Shown one piece after another: positions 32,289 to 46,139 of a stretch of DNA of 64,000 bases. The notes under the pieces were generated by a model. That model saw nothing but the letters and a program-made list of their open reading frames with translations, was not told the origin of the DNA and searched no databases. Location of the stretch: contig NC_040020.1 in the NCBI RefSeq assembly GCF_000972845.2, positions 1,736,669-1,800,668 on the forward strand. The letters run 5' to 3'. Within the stretch, counting starts at the first letter, position 1; the number at the start of each line of letters is the position of its first letter. The DNA is from Larimichthys crocea. Lineage: Eukaryota; Chordata; Actinopteri; Sciaenidae. Both the position numbers and the translations under genes were made by a program.

Positions 32289-34465
32289 GCTGCGTGCGTC
32301 ACCTCTCCTGTTTCCATAACTCTGCCTGACTTTATAATTGTAAGTGTGGATGTGGGATTAGAACAGTGTCTTTGAGTTAATTAATGAGGAGACAATGGCA
32401 GCAGATGATTTGTTATACTGCATTGTGGATGACAGCATTTCTGTTCTATTCTTAAACCTTTTTTTTCTGAGGTTTGCTTGTACAACGTTTTTAAAAATAA
32501 AAAAATCAGATTCACCAAACTCTTTTGCCATAAATCGTAACATACTTCTTGCTGAAGATTGTACCCACAGAACAAAATTACAAGACCACCGAATGTTTCA
32601 CATAATGTGGTGAAACTGGACGCATCAGCGCTTCGAGCTGCGAACTGTAGCCGCTGTTAGCTCACAGGCTGCCCGACTGTGAGCTCAGAGCACCGGGAGA
32701 GTGTTAGAGTTTCTACCACAGGTGTTTTGGACAACCGGGAAGAGAAGAGGAGGTTTACAGGCCCAGGGTGCAGAGGAATGTTGACAGAGAGCAGAACTGG
32801 TGTCGGACCAGAACTGGAGCTATAATGGCAGAGGAGAAGAGAGTGAAGAGGACGTTAACAGAAGGAGAGAAAATAGGAGAATGAGTCATGGTCTTCATCG
32901 GTGATAAAGATTGCTCATTTGTCACATAAATGGCTGTTGTCAGTATTTGCAACAGGTTTCCTCTTTTCCCATCGCCATCTGATTCTTTAAATCCTTTGCT
33001 TGGGACAACACAAGCTCACTTTATGTTGTATAAATATTAATGTCACATACTCGGTTTCATCATGAACTTAATTGCGATAGCCAGTGAAAATTTCTTGGCA
33101 GACCAAGCACAGTGAAGTGATAGAGCACACGTCATTTATCCTGGGGAAATTGGTGCTTGTGAGGCTGATTTCCCAAAGGAGATATTTCTCTGTAGGATTC
33201 AAAGCCGCTGGGTCTTCACCGTATTGAACAGTATTATCGCAACAATCATCAAAAGAAGACTGAAAGGGTTATATTTTACAATAGCCACTGTTAGAGACAT
33301 GTAGGCAAGCAATAAAGCTGTTTCTTGTTTACTTGCTACTCAAATCAGCTTCACTTCAAATGAATGGTCAAAATGCAACTAATGAAATATCTTAACATTT
33401 GTGAATTCACAACTCCAATTTTGCTACAGAATAATCATGGTGAACCTCTTTTCACCTGTTAACACCTCATGCATGGGAGGCCGGTTGGAGGGAGTCTACT
33501 AAAACAATGAAATTGGGATATATCTACTTTAACTAGAGCATACGACCCTGCCTAGAGTGCAGAGAGGCCTGGTTAGCTGATTTTATATTGTTTATGTGAG
33601 CTTACAACCTCCCATGCATACCTGTAACACACCATAGCCCTACCAACACCACATTCATCAAGCATAATTAAACATTTCGACTGCAAATATACTGTGCAAC
33701 AACATGGGTGTTTATTAACAAAAAAAAAAAACGCAATCACCCTTTAAGTCAAATAAAATTAAAATAATAACACCCGGGGTTTTGTAAACTCAGTTATGGT
33801 ACCATGTGTTGGCGCGCATGTTGGAGCTCATTTGAATCCTCGTGAAAACGTGTTCCTCAGTACTCACTGATCCTTGGAGATTCAGAAACACAGCTAGTCA
33901 GTTGTCATCAAACCTTCTGTTTAATGATGAAAAGTGATGTGAGATGAAGAAACTGGTCCTGACGACCAGGTTCCCCTAGCGTCAGCGAAGTCCTGAACAC
34001 TAATAAACTCACTATTTATTCCCATACATTAGTTCACGTAATGCCCATACTCACTCAGAAAACTCGGCGCACACTCCTTTTCCTTCCAGCTAGCGGGGAA
34101 ACCTAACTAGCATAATACACAACAGAAAATGGCGTCATCGACATTTAACACATCTCCAAACATGGCTCACATTTACATTTTATACCTCCGGTTTTAAGTT
34201 TCCACAACATCTGTAACTCAACACAACTGAACTCTTTCGTCGCGTTGCTATTTTTTCCTCCCCTCGTGTCTCTTGTTACTAACCTCAGAGTTTCCCGCTC
34301 GTTTTGTTAGTCCCACCCCCTTCTCAACATCCGATAGGTAGGTGACCCTCATCTTTGACAGGCATGGATTTGCTAATAACAGATTAACACCTGTCTACTC
34401 AAATAAACAGGCATTCATAGACCGTTAGGAACGTGGGACATTTTACTACCTTCCCAAATAAAGTA

Positions 34466-34773
34466 CAGTGGTCCCTTGTTTATCGCGGGGGATACGTTCT
34501 AAAAATAACCCGCAATAAACGAAATCCGCGAAATAAGTTTAACAATTATTATACATGTTTTAAGGCCGTAAAACCCCTAATCACACACTTTTATACACGT
34601 TTTTACACGCATTTGTACAGTACTCCCTTAGTTAATCAGGACGCAGAACACAATGTGCGTTCATACTGTACAGTACACTGTAAAAAAAAAAAAAGACACA
34701 AAAATGACACAAAAAAAATCCGCGAAACAGCGAGTCCGCAAAAAGTGAACCGCGTTATAGCGAGGGACGACTG
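34466..34773. mobile_element. pogo/Tigger-like MITE with TA target duplication
   Basis: 308 bp bounded by inverted ends CAGTGGTCCCTTG... and ...CGAGGGACGACTG, flanked by TA on both sides (34464-34465, 34774-34775). Sub-terminal sequences also pair (TATCGCGG with CCGCGTTATA). There is no transposase ORF, so it is non-autonomous. The CAGTNGTCCC(T/C)CG terminus is typical of Tc1/mariner-superfamily pogo/Tigger elements. Confidence 0.75.
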
Positions 34774-34775
34774 TA

Positions 34776-35600
34776 CAAGTACTTTCTCCATATCAGTGAA
34801 GCTTACTTAACAACAGCAGCAACTTGAAACACGTTTACAAAGAACAAAACCATTATCATTTGTAGCAGGGCGCTACACAAGGACCACGCCCGTACGGATG
34901 AAGTTTAAACATGTTTATTACGAGTAACATTCGGGAAGCATGGGTGACATGCTGCGGGGAGGGTTTAGGGAAGGGGGGGTTAGAGGGGTCGAGGGTTGAT
35001 GGGATGAGGGTCGGAGGACGAGGGATGAAGGGATGAGGGGTGTCACGCGGTGAGGTCGAGCTGGGTTTTTGTCTTGTCATTTCCCTGTTTTATTTTGAAA
35101 GATAACTCTCCTCTCGTTTCAGGTCACTTGCCCTTCCTCATGTGTCACCGGTCTGATTGTCTTCCCCGCCCTGATTGTTTCCACCTGTTCCCCATTACCC
35201 TGTGTATATATTGTCTATGTCTCCCTTTGTCTTGTGCCACAGTGTTTCGTTCATCTCGTTCACCCCAGCCAGTCGTTCCCACAGTCCTTGATCTTCCTTG
35301 CTTCCCCACGTAACGTGTGTTTGTTGTTTTTGCCTCCACGTGAGTGATTTTTTTGTTGTAAATTTCATAGTTTATGGTTATTGTTTTCAGCTTTTTAGCG
35401 GATTTGGCTTTTGTCCTCCCTTGTGGAGTGATTTTCTGTTACTTTTTGCTTTTTATGTTGTTTTTTTTCCCCTCTTCGGAGTGGTTTTGTAGAGTAAATT
35501 CTTGAATAGTATCTTTATTTTGACTCTAGGATAATTTTCTTAGTCTTTTCTTTGAGTCTCTCAGTGTTGGAGTATTTCTAATAAAGTTCCACCCAGCTGG
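34776..35600. other. Repeat-like promoter sequence, family unassigned
   Basis: Holds a G-rich GATGAGGG-type tract (34950-35045), then pyrimidine-rich sequence with CACCTGTTCCCCATTACC, a TATATATTG motif near 35205 and CT-rich downstream text. This style recurs at 60270-60600 and is common in fish retroelement 5' or LTR regions. No coding signal. Confidence 0.3.
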
Positions 35601-37642
35601 TGAAATCTCTGCACCTGAGAACGGAAATTGAATGAGTACGAGGCGTGGCCCTTATTCCCGAACCCAGTTTATAAAAACTCCATTTAATTTTAAATAGTAG
35701 ATGATTCCCTGGAACAGCTGGACGCAGCTGTACTTTTTTTAGCAAACATGACTCAAACACAACGACGTAGTGCTTTTGTTCAGGACTTTCTGCGACTGGA
35801 GATTTATGCACATTTTGGTGTATTTACAACAGCAGAACAGTTTATGTGCAGTTGACTCAACATTAACTACAGCGTTTTATTAAACGTAATAAAAGCTCAC
35901 CGCGGTGCGGCTCATTTACGTGTTGTTAATCGTCTCTGGACGACGGTGGGCCTCTGCGGTTAATCAGGCTTTGGATGCAGAAACAATTTCAGGAATTTGG
36001 ATGGATTCAGTGTTGGTTTTGAATTTTTTATGATAATGTGCCGACGATAAAACAATTTTATTTCACCTTAGAGCGACCAGGACAACCGAGTACTGTCTTG
36101 AGTACATTTGAGTTACTTTTCCCATTTTGTACTACCTTGTTTCTAAAGACCTACATACCTAATTTCAGAAATGTTTAATTTGACAGACTATTACATATAT
36201 TTCATTGTGATATTGCTGTGTGGAGTAAAGAATTACATCTTCCACTGCAGTCTATGTCAGAGGATGTTGAAATACGTAGAAACACATTGTCCGTCTGGTC
36301 CTTAAAACTCAGAACAATGTTCATGAAAGCTTCAGTGCTGTCATTCATTTAATGGAGTGAATGGAATATTGACAAAAACTGTCAATACTCTCCCAAGCCC
36401 TCTTTCCCAGGCCTCTAAAGGTCATAAAACACTAACGTTGCATGTTGGGACTACAAGTATATGTGGTGAAAGTCACGCCCACTGATTGGTGTCAGTGTGA
36501 GAGTATGGTGTGTATATACATATTTATAGAAATCCTGCATTAACGCATAGGAAGGGGGGGAACTTACACTACTCCCTCCATATGCCAATAATATGCTCAC
36601 TTATTTATGCATCTTTGCTTGTCCGTTAGGATCATTGTCAGGAGCAGGATTGCTGTGAACATATGTGAGTAGAAGTTGACATTCACAGATAATTACAAGA
36701 GTTTTCTCAAGGATCGACATGACAGTTAGTCTCCAGTCTTCTCCTGTTTGCACATGCAGGAGGTGAACGCCTCGACACTGCTCATTTTAAGTGTGGTTTC
36801 ATTAACGAAACTGTTCTGACTTTGAAATTTGTGTCAAAATGTTTTAGTAGCACAAACATGCTCTCTGATACCCCCTGGATTGATTAGTGTGTGACAGTCT
36901 GTTGGTCAATAGTCACACTCACTTTACACAGAAATCAAAGAACAATGAGCTACACAATAAAAGCACATGATAGTCTTCTTACAAACATAAGCTTTCGTTG
37001 TTAATGTGAGATATGGACTAATTAAGAAAACTAATTGTGGAGCAATGCTCTTCCATTAGCAAATAAATTACTGTCCCTGGTTACATTTTGAATTGATCAA
37101 AGCAAATAGCCCCCGAGCCGTGACACGAGTTCTGACACACCACGGAGGCAGCTGTGAAAAAAGAGCTGACGACAATGCTGCGGCTGAAGCGACCGCAACT
37201 GCCGCGTTGCTATTTTTCACAAGAAATATGCAGCGAGAGAGAGAGAGATGTGCAAAAATGACATTTCATGTCAAAAAAATGTAATTACCTAACGGCAATC
37301 ACGTCTCTGCTATGCAGCGCGCGTACGACGAGACTACAACACCTCATTAAGCAGCCAGTCAGAACACACGGAGGTCAAAGCTCGACTCTGTGATAAAATG
37401 CATTACATGCAAATGAAGCATTTTTTAACCTTGGACCTTTTGTCTTGGTCACTGTGTTTTTTGTATTTTTTTTACATCTATGACTGTAACTCATATTCTG
37501 CTTTAATAAACATGTGCCAAATGGCCCCACTGGAGCTGTTTTATATCATGCATTCGAAGACTGAACATTGAATTTATGCCCTGAAAGTTTAATCATACTT
37601 TATCTCTTTCAAATTACTTGTGTGTTAGGGTGTGTATGCATT
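35601..37642. other. Intergenic stretch
   Basis: Nothing recognised; ordinary AT-rich non-coding sequence. Confidence 0.5.
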
Positions 37643-38040
37643 GCCCTCCATAATGTTTGAAACAGGGACATGTATTTGAAAAAAGTTGCCTCCACTACAC
37701 AGTTTTAGATTCGCCATCAAACAATCCACACACTCCCAAATTTGATTGGGACACTGTGATTACTCAGGTGTGTTTAATTGATTTGTTAGTGCATATATAT
37801 ATATAAGGGAGCTCTCAGCACCTGCTCCAAAGGTTAGGCTTTGACGAGGCCAGAGTTGTGCTAGTGAACGTCAAGGTAGACGTATAGCTGAGAAACAAGA
37901 AGAAAACATTATTAAAAAAGAAAGAGACAGCTACCGAGATTGGTAACTGTAAAGGGACTGACAGACCACAGAAGAATTCTCACCATAATGAAAGAATATC
38001 ACCTGTGTGACAGATCGGAAACATGTCGTCGGTCTATAGA
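37643..38040 (+). mobile_element. Decayed Tc1-like transposon, 5' part
   Basis: Text such as CCTCCATAATGTTTGAAACA, CAGGTGTGTTTAATTG, GGGAGCTCTCAGCACCT and AAGGGACTGACAGACCACAG, AAGAATTCTC follows the order seen in fish Tc1 elements (terminal region, then the N-terminal DNA-binding part of the transposase including the G-T-G-R-P-like hinge). The frame is broken and the catalytic domain is absent. Confidence 0.65.
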
Positions 38041-38199
38041 GGGATAAAATGCGAGAACATGTGTTAATTTCTTCCTTTTAAAAGCATTAGATGACTCACG
38101 TTGGTGAGTAAGTTCTTCATCATCATGATGAGCTTTCGCATCTTTGAAGGAAAATGGAGTTTCACGTAAACCTGACAGAACGAGCCTGTCACTCTCAGG

Positions 38200-38281
38200 C
38201 AATCCCAAACAATGTGTTTCCACAGAGCGATGAACTTAATCAATCCCAAACAATGTGTTTCCACAGAGCGATGAACTTAAT
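38200..38281. repeat. 41-bp perfect tandem duplication
   Basis: Two identical 41-bp copies, 38200-38240 and 38241-38281, each starting CAATCCCAAACAATGTG. Confidence 0.9.
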
Positions 38282-40100
38282 ATTCCACCAGGATACCTCT
38301 AAACACAATTACTCTGAGATTAAATCACTGATTAGCAGTCACTGAGCTACAGTGTGAGTCTGCAGATCTTTTTTTTTTTTTTTTAAATACCTGTTTACCT
38401 CCGAACCCAAGAGACGATTATATTGTGTTTTTTAAAGTAGAATTTTAATCTGATTTACCATTTAGGTGGATCTAACTTCCCACCCTGCATGTGTCACACA
38501 TGGCCATGTGCATCATTTCAATTACAACCTAATGGATTTACTGCTCTTTAATATAGATCGCAGAGTAGACAACCAGAAAGCCCCTCAGGGTTTTTACTGC
38601 TGATCAAAGACTCAAGTGTATAGATGAGGTCGGTGGCTTCTGTCAGTGGTTACTTCAATGCAAACTGCACACTGCTTTTCCCCCAGTTTACCTAATGACT
38701 CTCTCTTGGGGGGAAAATATACTTTTAATATTGCTCACATGAGGTCTGTAAATCAATATCAATATTTATGAACATTCATGAATTCATATTAATCAAAATC
38801 ACGCCGCACACGCTGCTTTATTATTCCACTGCGTTTCAGTCATGATACTTGCCATGCCAATATTTACATATCCTCTGAGTAAAGAAAACTTTATCTCATT
38901 ATCCACCGGCATTAACATGCAGGATCGCACTGCAGAACAAAAACTCATTTGTTTTTACATATGCTGGGCCTAACGCATCAAATCCATTGTTTTAATCACG
39001 ACTCGTTTAAACAGCATCTATAATAATTCACTGATTACTTAATTAGGTATATTTTAGGCTTTGTTTAAACGTCTGCAGATTGTTTCATGGTTATGTTTTG
39101 CAGCTTTGTATGCGTTTATCTCTTTGTAAACAGTTTCAGAAAGTGTAATATGTAACAAAAAAAACAGTGGCTTTACATGCATCACATGCTACAGTAGACT
39201 GCAAGCCCTGAATCCTTCTTGCAGGGTAGCCTAGAGCAGTAAAGCGAGCAACGTCCGATCGCTTCTGCCTCAGATTTAAATACAGCATAGCTGCTGATTC
39301 TGCATCTCAACTTCTTTTTTATCTTAGAGTGCTGATATAAAACCAAGTTTAAATGTAAATGAGGAAAAGAAAACGGAGCCACAGAGTAAAAATCACATTG
39401 CAGCTGAATAGAGAGACTAAATGAATCTGGACTCCAGCCACTGTGATGTGAGAAACTGAGTTTTCTGATCAAAGGCTTTTTACTGAATTGATTGGATTGG
39501 ATCAGCCATGGAAGGCATGTAAATGTACCCGTGTGGAGCTTACCATAGCACTAAAGGCTATGCAAGCAGATGAAGGAAGTTTAAACGATGTGAACATCTG
39601 GATGTCTGGAGGAGGGGGGGGGCTTCAGCCTGTTAGCTGTGAATGTTGATGTGACAGAAAAAGGGGAGAGACACAGCCATTCTACCAGCACGGTGATACA
39701 CAATGCTGCACATTTCTACCCTCTCCTGTGCACTATGAGGATGATTTAGGGCCGTAATAAGAGAAGCAGCCAAGTCACCTTAAAATGATGAGTCACACAA
39801 GATCTGACAGTGGTGGGAAAACTCAACAGATGCATGTGGCACTAAAGTGCACCACCACCACCACAGCTCAGGGTTGTGTGTGTCATTGCACACACACAAC
39901 AACAATATTTCAATATCCTGTTTGTGGCTCTTTCTTTTTCTGAAATATGCTTGTGACACAAGATCATCTGCAGGGCCATGGGAGATAAAGGAACACAATG
40001 TGCACTGACTGATTATATACCCAGAGAGAGAGAGCATGGCACATCCGTTATTCATGAAGTTTAAAACAGCAGCCACAAGTATCAATCAATCTCTTTCACC
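38282..40100. other. Intergenic stretch upstream of tacr3
   Basis: No gene or element recognised; contains a T-run (38369-38384) and a G-run (39613-39622). Confidence 0.5.
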
Positions 40101-40472
40101 GTTTGTGTGCCACTTGCGCGTCACTGAGTGCGCACGGCGCCCTGCCTGCTGCTGCTGGTGCTGCTGGAGGAGAGGCTGTGCGCTCACACCCACATTCAAC
40201 AGGCACTGGAGGATACTTGTTACATGTGCAGCTTCACCGCGTTTAATCTTTATTACTTTATACAGAAAGAAAAAGGCAGTTGGTTGGAGACAACACAGTA
40301 TGGATCCGGGAAGGAGATGGGTATTTTCTAGGAATGGTGATGTGTTTTTAAGTTGCGCGTTATGATGCTTATATGCAAATCCTGTCCTGTCAGTATAGCT
40401 TTACACCTCGGTAGGTAGATCACAAAAAAACATTAAGTATAATCGTGGGGGGATAAAAGAAAGGAGAAGAGG
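40101..40472 (+). promoter_or_regulatory. tacr3: tacr3 5' flank / 5' UTR
   Basis: The sequence before the start codon becomes locally GC-rich with several CpG sites (CACTTGCGCGTCACTGAGTG, CGCACGGCGCC) and continues into the CpG-rich first exon, as expected for a CpG-type promoter. No convincing TATA box; TATATA at 40014 is a weak candidate. Confidence 0.35.
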
Positions 40473-40840
40473 ATGGCAGCTCCACATAACGGATCCAACA
40501 TAACGGCAAATTTCACCAGCCAGTTTGTGCAGCCACCGTGGCGCGTCGCTCTCTGGTCCGTAGCCTACAGCTTCGTGCTGGCAGTGGCGGTGTTTGGAAA
40601 CCTCATCGTGATTTGGATCATCCTTGCCCACAAGCGCATGAGGACGGTGACGAACTACTTTCTGCTCAACTTGGCGTTTTCTGACGCGTCCATGGCCGCG
40701 TTCAATACTTTGATAAACTTTGTCTACGCTACGCACGGGGAGTGGTACTTCGGGGAAGCTTACTGCAAATTCCACAACTTCTTCCCGGTCACCTCCGTGT
40801 TTGCGAGCATCTACTCCATGACTGCGATTGCTGTGGACAG
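40473..40840 (+). CDS. tacr3: Tachykinin receptor 3 (NK3-type), exon 1
   Basis: Encodes residues 1-122 of a class A G-protein-coupled receptor for tachykinins (neurokinin B type), acting at the neuronal plasma membrane, mainly through Gq. The N-terminus has three sequons (N6, N9, N13) and the family motif FVQPPWR (18-24). TM1 spans about 26-52 with GN at 42-43, then [14 protein letters not shown]2 with LAFSDAS (Asp71, the 2.50 position) and TM3 with Cys98. The exon ends in the Asp-Arg-Tyr motif at the split Arg codon (GACAG|GTGGGC, phase 2), as in all TACR genes. [20 protein letters not shown] and [10 protein letters not shown] favour TACR3 over TACR1/2. The start ATG is in an AGGATGG context. 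Which fish paralogue it is (a, b or like) cannot be told. Confidence 0.9.
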
Positions 40841-43825
40841 GTGGGCAGCAAGAGCGCAGTAGAATATGTGGATGGATGATGAAATCCTCCCTCCTCACCA
40901 CGTTGTTCCTCTTTCTCTGATCAGTTATGTATTGTGCATTTTATATTTTATGAAAGGAGTCATAACTCTCCTTCCAGTTCTTGTCTGTGTTGGGATACAT
41001 TAATGTGCAGTGTTATTAGTACTTAAAGAAAGGGCACACTGATATTTCAAGCATGTAGTGAAACACTTTGATCTCAAGAGCTTCAGGCATGATTTATTTC
41101 TTTATATATTTTCAGCTGTCCAGCAGCAGCAGCAGGGGATAATTGAATCTTGTGCTGCGGAAGAAAAGTCGAATCAGTGTTTTCTCTTGCTTGAAGACAA
41201 ACTGCACTCCATGTGGAAAGGCGTATACAATTAAAGTCATCTGATGTACTCTCTATGGGAGGCCCATTTGAATTCCACCCCATGGTATCTTATGTAGGCT
41301 TTGACTTCATGCTCCCCGCTGATTTAAGTATAGATTAATGTCACTTCACAGTGGAGGAGCGAGTAATTACTTGTTTGTGCTTTGCATTATTATAGGAAGG
41401 GAGTTGCCCAGCAGGATGTCTGCCATCTAACACACCATGAGCCTATTCCACACGTTTATTTTCTGCATTTCACTGCTGTTTTTTTGCAAATAGCCCGCGC
41501 TGCAGTGAACGCACCTCTCCTGTGCCAACACCCCTAGAAGAGATCTTCTCCATGCGCGTACCCTCCTGTCACATGCACTCAGATTAATTCTCCTTTGCTC
41601 TTTCGCACCTCCGTTCTCTTTTTCTTTTCTTTCCCTCCATCTCTCTCTCTCTCTCTTTTGCTGCTCCCGTGGTTTCCAGTAATGCGGCGATGCAGTCGTC
41701 ACCATAAGCCGGGCTTTGATACTGATCAGTGGCCCGTCATGTGTCATAATGTTTGAATAAAGGGATTAGACTGATGAAGGAAGCAGCCACAGGCCGAGTA
41801 AACATGTAGAAGCTGCACGCAGGGCACAGTGTGTGTGTGTGTGTGTGTCTACAAGTGTCACAGTGTGTTGTGATAGTGTGTGAGGTGTTTTCCTTCTCCA
41901 GTACTTCTTCTTGACACACAAAAGAGAGAACAAAGCCTTCCCTGAGGCTATGCTCATTTTGGCTCCTCCACAGCAACTTCCATGCATTTGTATTTTTGGT
42001 GTGCGGTGTCCGTTCGATTCTGTCAACTGTGTACAGAGAAAGAGAACATCGGCGTGACCTACATGATGTAGATGTAACCCGCAGTCATGCGTTTCGTAAC
42101 CTCAGTATGGTGCTGTCTCCGCTCTGATGTCTTGAAATGGCATGAGGCCACAGTTCGCGATCGTCTGTGAGTTTGTCCTTCCTGCAGACCCTCTGTGCTA
42201 CGAGGCGTGTTTCCTTAGGCACTGCAGGGGAATAAAGGCAGGTTGCTGGCCGTGTGAAAGGGAACCTGCGAAGCCTAAAAGCTTTTTATGATGCCACAGC
42301 TGGTTACTTTTTGTTTTCTCCCATTTCTAACACTTTTATTTCCTCGTGTTGAAGCTGTGGATTTGTAGAACAGAGTCACATATTTGATCTTCACCTGTCG
42401 TGATGTATATTGACTTTAATGTTAGGTGCAGGGAGGACTGTAGAAGGAGGAGAAAGGCATACGTATTTGTGTTTTTCATTAAGTCTCAGTTCACTGTAAA
42501 TATTGGTTTCCAGTTAGAGAGATCCACCTCTGAGATTTCTGCCTGAACTCCAGTGAAATGAAGCATAATGGGATTTAATTTGCACTAACAGCAAATTGTC
42601 ATAATTCAGACCACTTTCATTTCAACCACTCTCATCAGAGGACATGGTCTCTATGAAAAAAGTATGTGGATTGTCCAGTGTAATGGCTTTCTTGTTTCCG
42701 GGACGGGAAAGATGTTTTCTGTTGAATTTTTAAGATCTCACTGCCGTCTGCTTGACATTTAGCTGTGTGCGTAATGTCTGGCTAATACTTGCCCCGGAAA
42801 TCTCACCCCAAGTTAATCTCTGCTAGTTAAACATCATGCGGTGATGAAGTGAGTGTGAAGTTGGTATGGTGACACGGTTTCAAAGCCAAACGTTGCCTGA
42901 AAGCTTTTTGCAGCTTAAGCCAATGCAACCTGGGGGAAAAGAAAAAACATAAAATGATGTATGTAATGTGTCTGATCAGGCCCCTGATGCCTGTGTGAAT
43001 GCGCTTTGATAGTTAGTTCTTTTTAATAAAGTGTTCCAGCCCTTGCATTGTGATTATTGTTCAGTGGTTACAAGTCTATTAGATCAGCTACAGTTGTGTG
43101 AGGATCCCAAATAAGTCCCGACCGCTGTGGCACACATTTGATTGGACATCTAACAAGCTATTTACACACTGACATCCAGAAGGTCCAGTGAGACACTCAG
43201 AATAAATGCCAAGCAATTACTGGTGAATGGATGGAGCATCTTTGTTGTTGTCCCCGAGACAGTTCCGGTCACTGAGGTAACAGGGCATCTTATGGAGATT
43301 GAATTAGCGACTGAGTCTGACTTATCAGCAAGCGAGAGTCATGTAGCATCCTGAGTTGGGTTGATAATGTCCTGCCAGCACTGAGTGTTCCATTGTGTGG
43401 TCCAAACAAAGTCTCATCACAGTGTTTTGGAATGACTCATCCATGAAAGTCAAACAGCAGAGCGTAATTGGACTTCTGCAAGCTGCCTTGCAGGTTGCAA
43501 AGTTGAAAAGTTGAAATGTGTGAATATTCCACAGATTTTTAGGTCAGATGGTTTTTCCAGTCAAACTTAACCACATCCTGCAGTGCTTCTCGAGAGAAAT
43601 CAGAGGGGCGACACTCATGTTATATGCGCTGTGATGCCATAACCTAGTAGATATTACTTCAAAAGTGCCATTAAGTGTACATGAATAATAGCATTTCTAT
43701 CAAATCTATAATGCATTTCAAGAGACTTCTGGTCTATTAATCTATAAATTAATCTAAATTGAGTATGCTGTCGAGGCTTTTAAACGCAGTTATGTCCTTT
43801 TAACCTCCTGACCTCTGACCTGCAG
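40841..43825 (+). other. tacr3: tacr3 intron 1
   Basis: 3.0-kb intron. A (GT)n run lies at 41829-41848 and a CT-rich stretch near 41630-41657. No element recognised. Confidence 0.7.
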
Positions 43826-44014
43826 GTACATGGCCATCATCCATCCCCTGAAGCCTCGTCTGTCGGCACAGGCCACCACGGGAGTCATCGTCTGTATCTG
43901 GAGTCTGGCCGTGGTTCTGGCCTTCCCTCTCTGCTACTTCTCAACCATCCGAGCTATGCCCCACAGGACCCTCTGCTACGTGGCCTGGCCCCGCGATGTC
44001 GAAGACTCCTTCAT
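43826..44014 (+). CDS. tacr3: Tachykinin receptor 3, exon 2
   Basis: 189 nt, phase 2 to 2, residues 123-186. It completes DRY and gives [14 protein letters not shown] (intracellular loop 2), TM4 ([15 protein letters not shown]) and extracellular loop 2 with TLCYVAWP. Cys173 there should form the conserved disulfide with Cys98. It ends DSF and a split Met codon (TTCAT|GTGAGA). Confidence 0.9.
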
Positions 44015-46139
44015 GTGAGAAATATTTTATATATTTTGATATTATTTTTTGCTACAACTGTAGGCAGAGTTCAGCTCTTTCTGCTTCAACTGTGGCGACT
44101 GTCCATTTTAACAGGCCACTCCATGCGAGTTAATTACAGGGTATATTAATATAACTGAGATCTCATTTACACACCCGCGTCACTGTTATGCTGTTCCTTA
44201 TGAACTCGTTTTATAACAGCAGGGTGTGAAAAATGTAACAAATGTTGGAAGAGCTGAAAGGAATTTCTTCTGTATATATTTACACTGGGATTACCTGTGA
44301 CAGATACATCCCTTCACAGTTGTTGTGACCTGCACACGCAGTATGGTGCTGTAGTTACATTTTATTTGGAACTTACAAGGACATGAGTTGTCTATGATCG
44401 CATTATGTGTGATCCAACCCTCCCCAGCAGATAATATTAGCACATATATTACTCTTGGATGATGATTGGTTTGACATTTTAGAGTCATTTGCTTTCTCTC
44501 CGAGTGTTAAGTGAGAAGATCGTGTCTGTATCTACTAAATACAGCCAGCAGCAGGTCAGCTGAGCTTAGGTCATCGGTTTAATCCATGCATTTCTTGCAC
44601 CAGGCACAGCAACTCTCTCTGGAGTCTTTGCTGATTGCTTGGAAATTTCCACGGTGATGACGAGACTCCCAGAGGTCACTTTTGAGTCTTGTAGTCACCT
44701 CCATAAATAGGAAGGGCAAGATGGCCACAGGCAGGTCAGGCCCCCTGGTACTCGGTCTGCAGGTTGTGGATTTATTTTGAACCACAACCTTTATTTAAGT
44801 CTTTGAACTAATGCTCTGATAGATCCCATTTGTAAAGAACTCCACGCAAGGGATTCAAGTATTTTACCCTCACTGGTACAAAACAAAGAATGAACAGAAC
44901 AATGTATAAATCACTAGAGAATTGAAATTTTTCCAAACTAATGCTACATTTTTACACCTAATTACAATAATTAGGACCGTCCGATTAATCTCACTCCTCT
45001 TACCTGTCTGAGTTGTGTTCGACTGCTTCTTGGATCCAGTCAGAGAGAAATACGCGTCTGCTTGTACCAAAGGGAGTGATGAATTTTCTGTCAAGTGACA
45101 GGCAGACTTAATCACAGTGAGGGATGGTAAGGTATGGATGTCACCGGGGAATCCTCAGGAGCTGCGGGCCCGACATGTGAACGAGTTCTCCTCACTCGTC
45201 CATAAAACACAGCCACACTGCTTCATATCCAAAAAGATTAATCGAAAAGGATGTTACTGATGTGTTACCCAAGAGCAATGACTCAGTCCTGCAAACACTG
45301 ACAATGTAAATGTAAACTGTTAATTATGCCAGGGTCTTATGGGTGCTGTGCAGACATAAGAGTGGTATCTGTGTATTTTATCTTATCTAACTCACTCAGG
45401 AATTAAGGAATTAATCAATCCGTCTGTTTCTGGTAATGTGGTTTTCTCTTATGTAGCTGCAAAGCTGCACCGGGTGAAATTTCACAGCGTTTCCGTTACA
45501 GCTGACTCGTAATCTAAGTAGCAACGGTCCAAGTGTGTAAAGAGGCGATTGTGAAAGCGATTCACTCATCCCTACAAATTGACAACAACTAAATATTTGT
45601 CATTAGTCGATGCTCTCTAGAACGACAAATCTGACCTGATGACTTTTTTATTTTGTTAGATTTAGGCAAAAAAAAAAAGGAAAGGTGGTGGTTTGTGTTC
45701 AAATGACTACTTCAAGCTTAGGGGCCTTTGTCGTCATGGTTACGATGCCAACCATATGGTTAGGGTTATGGAACAATCATGGCCGTGCTAAAAATAATGT
45801 TGATTGAAGCTGAGGTCTACAGTTAGAAAGTCCAGTGTTTTCTTCATCTATCCATCCACCAAGACCCGCTCCATACACTTGTGTATCCTGTCATGATTAC
45901 AGCATCTCCTGGTCTTTGTCACTTAGATAAAAATGTTCTTTTCTTGCACTTGTTCTCATTTTCTCAGTTTGTTTTAATGTAGCAGACACTCAGCATTCAC
46001 AAACCTGCATTCATTTGCAGCCATAACTACACAAGGCTCAACCTGTTGGTTAATATAAAACCTACATTCTGTGTTTGAAACGATATAAATATTTTTACAA
46101 AACTAAACATAATTTTTCCTTTTTTTTTCCCCCTCCTAG
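44015..46139 (+). other. tacr3: tacr3 intron 2
   Basis: 2.1-kb intron with a long pyrimidine tract before the acceptor CTCCTAG. Nothing else recognised. Confidence 0.7.

Larger units (their letters stand above)
31484..34463. other. Intergenic stretch
   Basis: Apart from the possible exon at 32154 and the (TG)n tract at 31853, I recognise no gene or element. A short A-run follows GTTTATTAAC near 33720. Confidence 0.45.

Noticed and set aside
40401..40901. 166-codon minus-strand open frame opposite tacr3 exon 1
   Set aside because: Antisense of a conserved receptor exon; no family resemblance.
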